From positions 1 through 5,798 of the forward strand of contig JAKFYM010000310.1 of assembly GCA_021730855.1 (NCBI GenBank): 5,798 bases of DNA, written 5' to 3'. Source of the stretch: Bdellovibrionales bacterium (GTDB lineage Bacteria; Bdellovibrionota; UBA1018; CAIPTA01). The position numbers were made by a program, and so were the translations under genes. The notes under the pieces were generated by a model that was given only the letters and a program-made list of their open reading frames with translations, was not told where the DNA came from and searched no databases. Of this stretch, positions 5,326 to 5,798 are shown one piece after another; positions within the stretch are counted from its first letter, which is position 1; each line of letters starts with the position of its first letter.

Positions 5326-5798
5326 GCCTCTTCCTCGAACCAATGGCTACGGGCGGATTTTTCCATCTCGGCGCGTTTTTCGCTCTCGAGAAAAGCCCAC
5401 TCCTTGGACGAGATCACGGCCCTTTGCAGGAATTCCAGCAAGGTGAGGTGGCGGCGCAGGATGCGCTTGTGGCGGTGCAAGTGCATCGGGTGGAAGAGGC
5501 CCATGGCCGAGAAGAGCTGCACCGGATTTTTTTTCAGCCAAAGCCAGGAGCCCATCTCGAGGGTCACCGGGAAGAAACGTTTTTCTTTGCCATAGAGGCC
5601 CCGGTGCTCCGTGAAGAGATAGTCCCAGAGGTCGCCGGCGATGCGATAGCCTTGCGCGCTGGGCTCCATGCGGTAGACGTGGTTAGGAAAAGTGGAATCG
5701 AGCAGCTCTTTCAGCGCGTAGGCTTCGGCCACATCGGGGTAGGGCGTGAGCGAATGCGCCCAGGGAAACCATAGGCGGTCCACATTGACGTAAACCGA
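5322..5798 (-). CDS. Probable M14-type zinc carboxypeptidase, C-terminal part (partial)
   Basis: The frame is open from the window's right edge to the TGA at 5322-5324, giving 159 visible residues starting SVYVNVDRLWFPWAHS. A GTG at 5783 is possible as a start, but the frame continues upstream without a stop, so the gene is most likely truncated by the window. The region with GYRIAGDLWDYLF followed by FFPVTLEMGSWLWLKKNP resembles the last part of the M14 carboxypeptidase catalytic domain, where a Glu in a T-x-E strand is the general base. Here that would be visible residue 81. The zinc ligands lie outside the window, so the assignment rests on this motif and is tentative. The last 50 residues are helical and rich in Arg, His and Glu, with no membrane segment. 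Its stop overlaps the hydrolase start by 4 bases, so the two are co-translated and may act in one pathway. Confidence 0.6.
   Translation of the reverse strand, partial: SVYVNVDRLWFPWAHSLTPYPDVAEAYALKELLDSTFPNHVYRMEPSAQGYRIAGDLWDYLFTEHRGLYGKEKRFFPVTLEMGSWLWLKKNPVQLFSAMGLFHPMHLHRHKRILRRHLTLLEFLQRAVISSKEWAFLESEKRAEMEKSARSHWFEEEA
5326..5336 (-). promoter_or_regulatory. Ribosome binding site of the hydrolase gene
   Basis: Read on the - strand, GAGGAAGAG followed by GC lies directly before the ATG at 5325, inside the last codons of the upstream gene. It decides the downstream ATG as the start and indicates translational coupling. Confidence 0.55.

Noticed and set aside
5044..5595. A 183-codon open frame on the + strand across the hydrolase/peptidase pair
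   Set aside because: It spans the joint of two overlapping - strand genes that carry clear motifs, shows no domain of its own and has no ribosome binding site.

Overview
The window reads as a chromosomal segment of an aerobic, Gram-negative-type bacterium with a GC-rich genome. It has three parts: the end of a cytochrome c oxidase / heme A operon on the + strand, a compact AT-richer toxin-antitoxin island, and a pair of overlapping hydrolase genes on the - strand. The taxonomic guess is weak. The caa3-like operon, with a cytochrome c domain fused to the small subunit IV, would fit a Bdellovibrionota or former deltaproteobacterial lineage, but nothing here proves it.

Region 1 (1-3427, +) holds the C-terminus of oxidase subunit I (ctaD), subunit III (ctaE), a subunit IV with a C-terminal monoheme cytochrome c domain, heme A synthase (ctaA) and heme O synthase (ctaB). 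Gaps are 40, 10, 5 and 29 bases, so the genes are probably one operon. CtaB converts heme B to heme O, CtaA converts heme O to heme A, and heme A is loaded into subunit I. The fused cytochrome c domain probably hands electrons to the oxidase.

Region 2 (about 3425-4550) is bracketed by two direct copies of an unusual repeat made of a perfect GC palindrome, a second small hairpin and a fixed tail GGTTCTCCG. Between the copies lie an orphan beta-rich reading frame with no start signals, which looks like the 3' end of a larger gene, and a vapBC-type module. The module is an AbrB-fold antitoxin and a PIN-domain ribonuclease toxin overlapping by 4 bases, preceded by a strong promoter buried in nested inverted repeats. 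The DNA is clearly AT-richer than the flanks (25 G/C in 4201-4260 against 42 in 3001-3060). The layout suggests a roughly 1 kb cassette acquired at, or bounded by, the repeat.

Region 3 (4591-5798, -) is a convergent pair: an alpha/beta hydrolase whose ATG overlaps the stop codon of an upstream gene. The upstream gene is incomplete at the window edge and resembles the C-terminal part of an M14-type zinc carboxypeptidase.

The most notable points are the repeat-bracketed toxin-antitoxin cassette, the two-hairpin repeat with paired changes in its stem, and the subunit IV-cytochrome c fusion.
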